The notes below the pieces were generated by a model. The model made no database searches and was not told the DNA's origin. It saw only the letters and a list, made by a program, of their open reading frames with translations. This document shows, one piece after another, positions 63,100 to 64,000 of a stretch of 64,000 nt of DNA. The position numbers were made by a program, and so were the translations under genes. Positions within the stretch are counted from its first letter, which is position 1. Every line of letters starts with the position of its first letter. Source of the stretch: Carettochelys insculpta (Eukaryota; Chordata; Testudines; Carettochelyidae). Location: assembly GCF_033958435.1 (NCBI RefSeq), contig NC_134138.1:266825798-266889797 (forward strand). Direction: 5' to 3'.

Positions 63100-63580
63100 G
63101 CCAGATGAAGGGCGGCCCCCTGCCTCTGACTCCCCCATCCAGCAGCCCATCCTGCTGCCAGCTCTGCTTCTTCCATGCTGCCCCCTCTCTGCCCCCTTCC
63201 AGTCCCAGCAGTCCCCTTACCTCTGGCTGGGCCCTTGATCCTGCACCTTACCCACGACCTGGGACACAACCCCAACAACTGGCTCCATGGAGGCTGGCCC
63301 CAGCCCAGTCCCAAGGGTGCTGGCTTCAGCTGTCACTGGGCTTCCAGACTAGGCCCTGGCCCCAGTGGTGATGGCTACAGCTGAGGTTGATGTGGTCCCG
63401 AGGGTACTGGCCCTGGCCTTGGGGATGCAAGTCTCTCCAGGCTCCCTTGCATGGGGCTGCCGGCTACCCTGTTGTGGGGCTGCCAGCCATCAGTCCTCAG
63501 CATAATAGCATCCCTGTCTGGGGCTCTCTGGCCAATAACATCCATGGTCTTGCTGGACCACAGAGGTGACTAGACCAGAG
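63100..63580. repeat. GC-rich unclassified repeat
   Basis: Irregular repeats of 'ctggccccagcccagtccca' type in an AT-rich intron, giving spurious Pro-rich frames. Similar in style to the interior of 20424-20835. No element ends recognised. Confidence 0.35.
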
Positions 63581-63639
63581 AATCCTGGCTTTTGGAGCTT
63601 CAACCTGTACCTTCTGTTCCTTGTTGCTAGTAGCATTCA

Positions 63640-63690
63640 TAAAATACTACATAAAAAATAAAATATATATAAAATATATATAAAATACTA
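63640..63690. repeat. AT-rich simple repeat
   Basis: Repeated 'aaaatatatat' units just before the Penelope-like ORF. Confidence 0.8.
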
Positions 63691-63701
63691 ACTCAGCCAG
63701 C

Positions 63702-64000
63702 AATATTGTCAATCTGTCCAGCTGCACACTCAGCTCAGCAGAAGAGTCTGCTCTTTCTCGGGGACTTTCTTTTTGCCCCACCACCCGCACAAGCATAATA
63801 CAGTTCTGCGGTGATCTGGAAGCCTACTTTCGCCGTCTCAGACTCAAAGAGTACTTTCAACACAACACTGACCAGCACACTGTTACACAGACACCCTCCC
63901 AGCAGCACAAGAAGAATAACTCCACGTGGACCCCTCCTGAGGGTAGAAATAACAGTCTGGACCTATATATAGAATGCTTCCACCGATGCGCACAGGCAGA
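63702..64000 (+). CDS. Penelope-like element ORF, N-terminal RT region (continues beyond window)
   Basis: The + strand frame is open to the window end: NIVNLSSCTLSSAEESALSR, then GLSFCPT, DLEAYFRRLRLKEYF and TPPEGRNNSLDLYIE. The pattern V-x-N-L-S-x(3)-L-x(6)-L-S-x-G-L-x-F-x-P-T followed by a D-L-x-x-F-x-R-x-L-R-L-x-x-Y-F segment is what I recall for the region before the RT in Penelope-like proteins. No stop in 99 codons and no ATG near the start, so the beginning lies upstream or has decayed. The family is probably the same as the array at 22770-24440, which lacks this part. Confidence 0.75.

Overview
This 64 kb window is vertebrate genomic DNA. It lies almost entirely inside one large, repeat-swollen gene. 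Fourteen coding exons on the + strand, all with AG/GT borders and consistent phases, join into 411 codons that read as xylulose kinase (XYLB, FGGY carbohydrate kinase family). The first coding exon lies left of the window and the last exons lie right of it. The kinase exons carry no stop or frameshift, so this is probably a working gene.

The repeat mix (CR1 and other non-LTR elements, Penelope-like elements with GIY-YIG, DIRS-type tyrosine-recombinase retrotransposons, PIF/Harbinger transposons and many foldback MITEs) points to a reptile, most likely a turtle. This is an inference from repeat content; I cannot name the species.

Layout. 1-1175: 3' end of a non-LTR retrotransposon. 1749-12404: XYLB exons 2-8 with modest introns. 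12405-19250 (intron 8): Harbinger copy 1 (13519-16690), a MITE and an inverted copy of the 1-1175 LINE tail. 19251-30081: exons 9-11, with MITEs, a Penelope-like inverted array flanked by a 12-bp duplication (22770-24440), and a decayed LINE. 30507-35445: exons 12-14, with a MITE split by a reverse-oriented solo LTR and a second MITE with a perfect TTA duplication. 35446-57447: intron 14, 22 kb, holding a third MITE with TTA duplication, an ancient DIRS relic, Harbinger copies 2 and 3, and a CR1 split by a nearly complete 6.1 kb DIRS element (49262-55358). 57448-57544: exon 15. The rest is intron 15, mostly featureless, ending inside the N-terminal part of another Penelope-like ORF (63702-64000).

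The host gene is ordinary xylulokinase. The interest is in the mobile elements: nested insertions, a multi-part Penelope insertion made in apparently one event, a DIRS copy keeping its inverted termini and internal complementary region, and Harbinger transposases with a spliceosomal intron at the same place in three diverged copies. I found no evidence for an undescribed host system.
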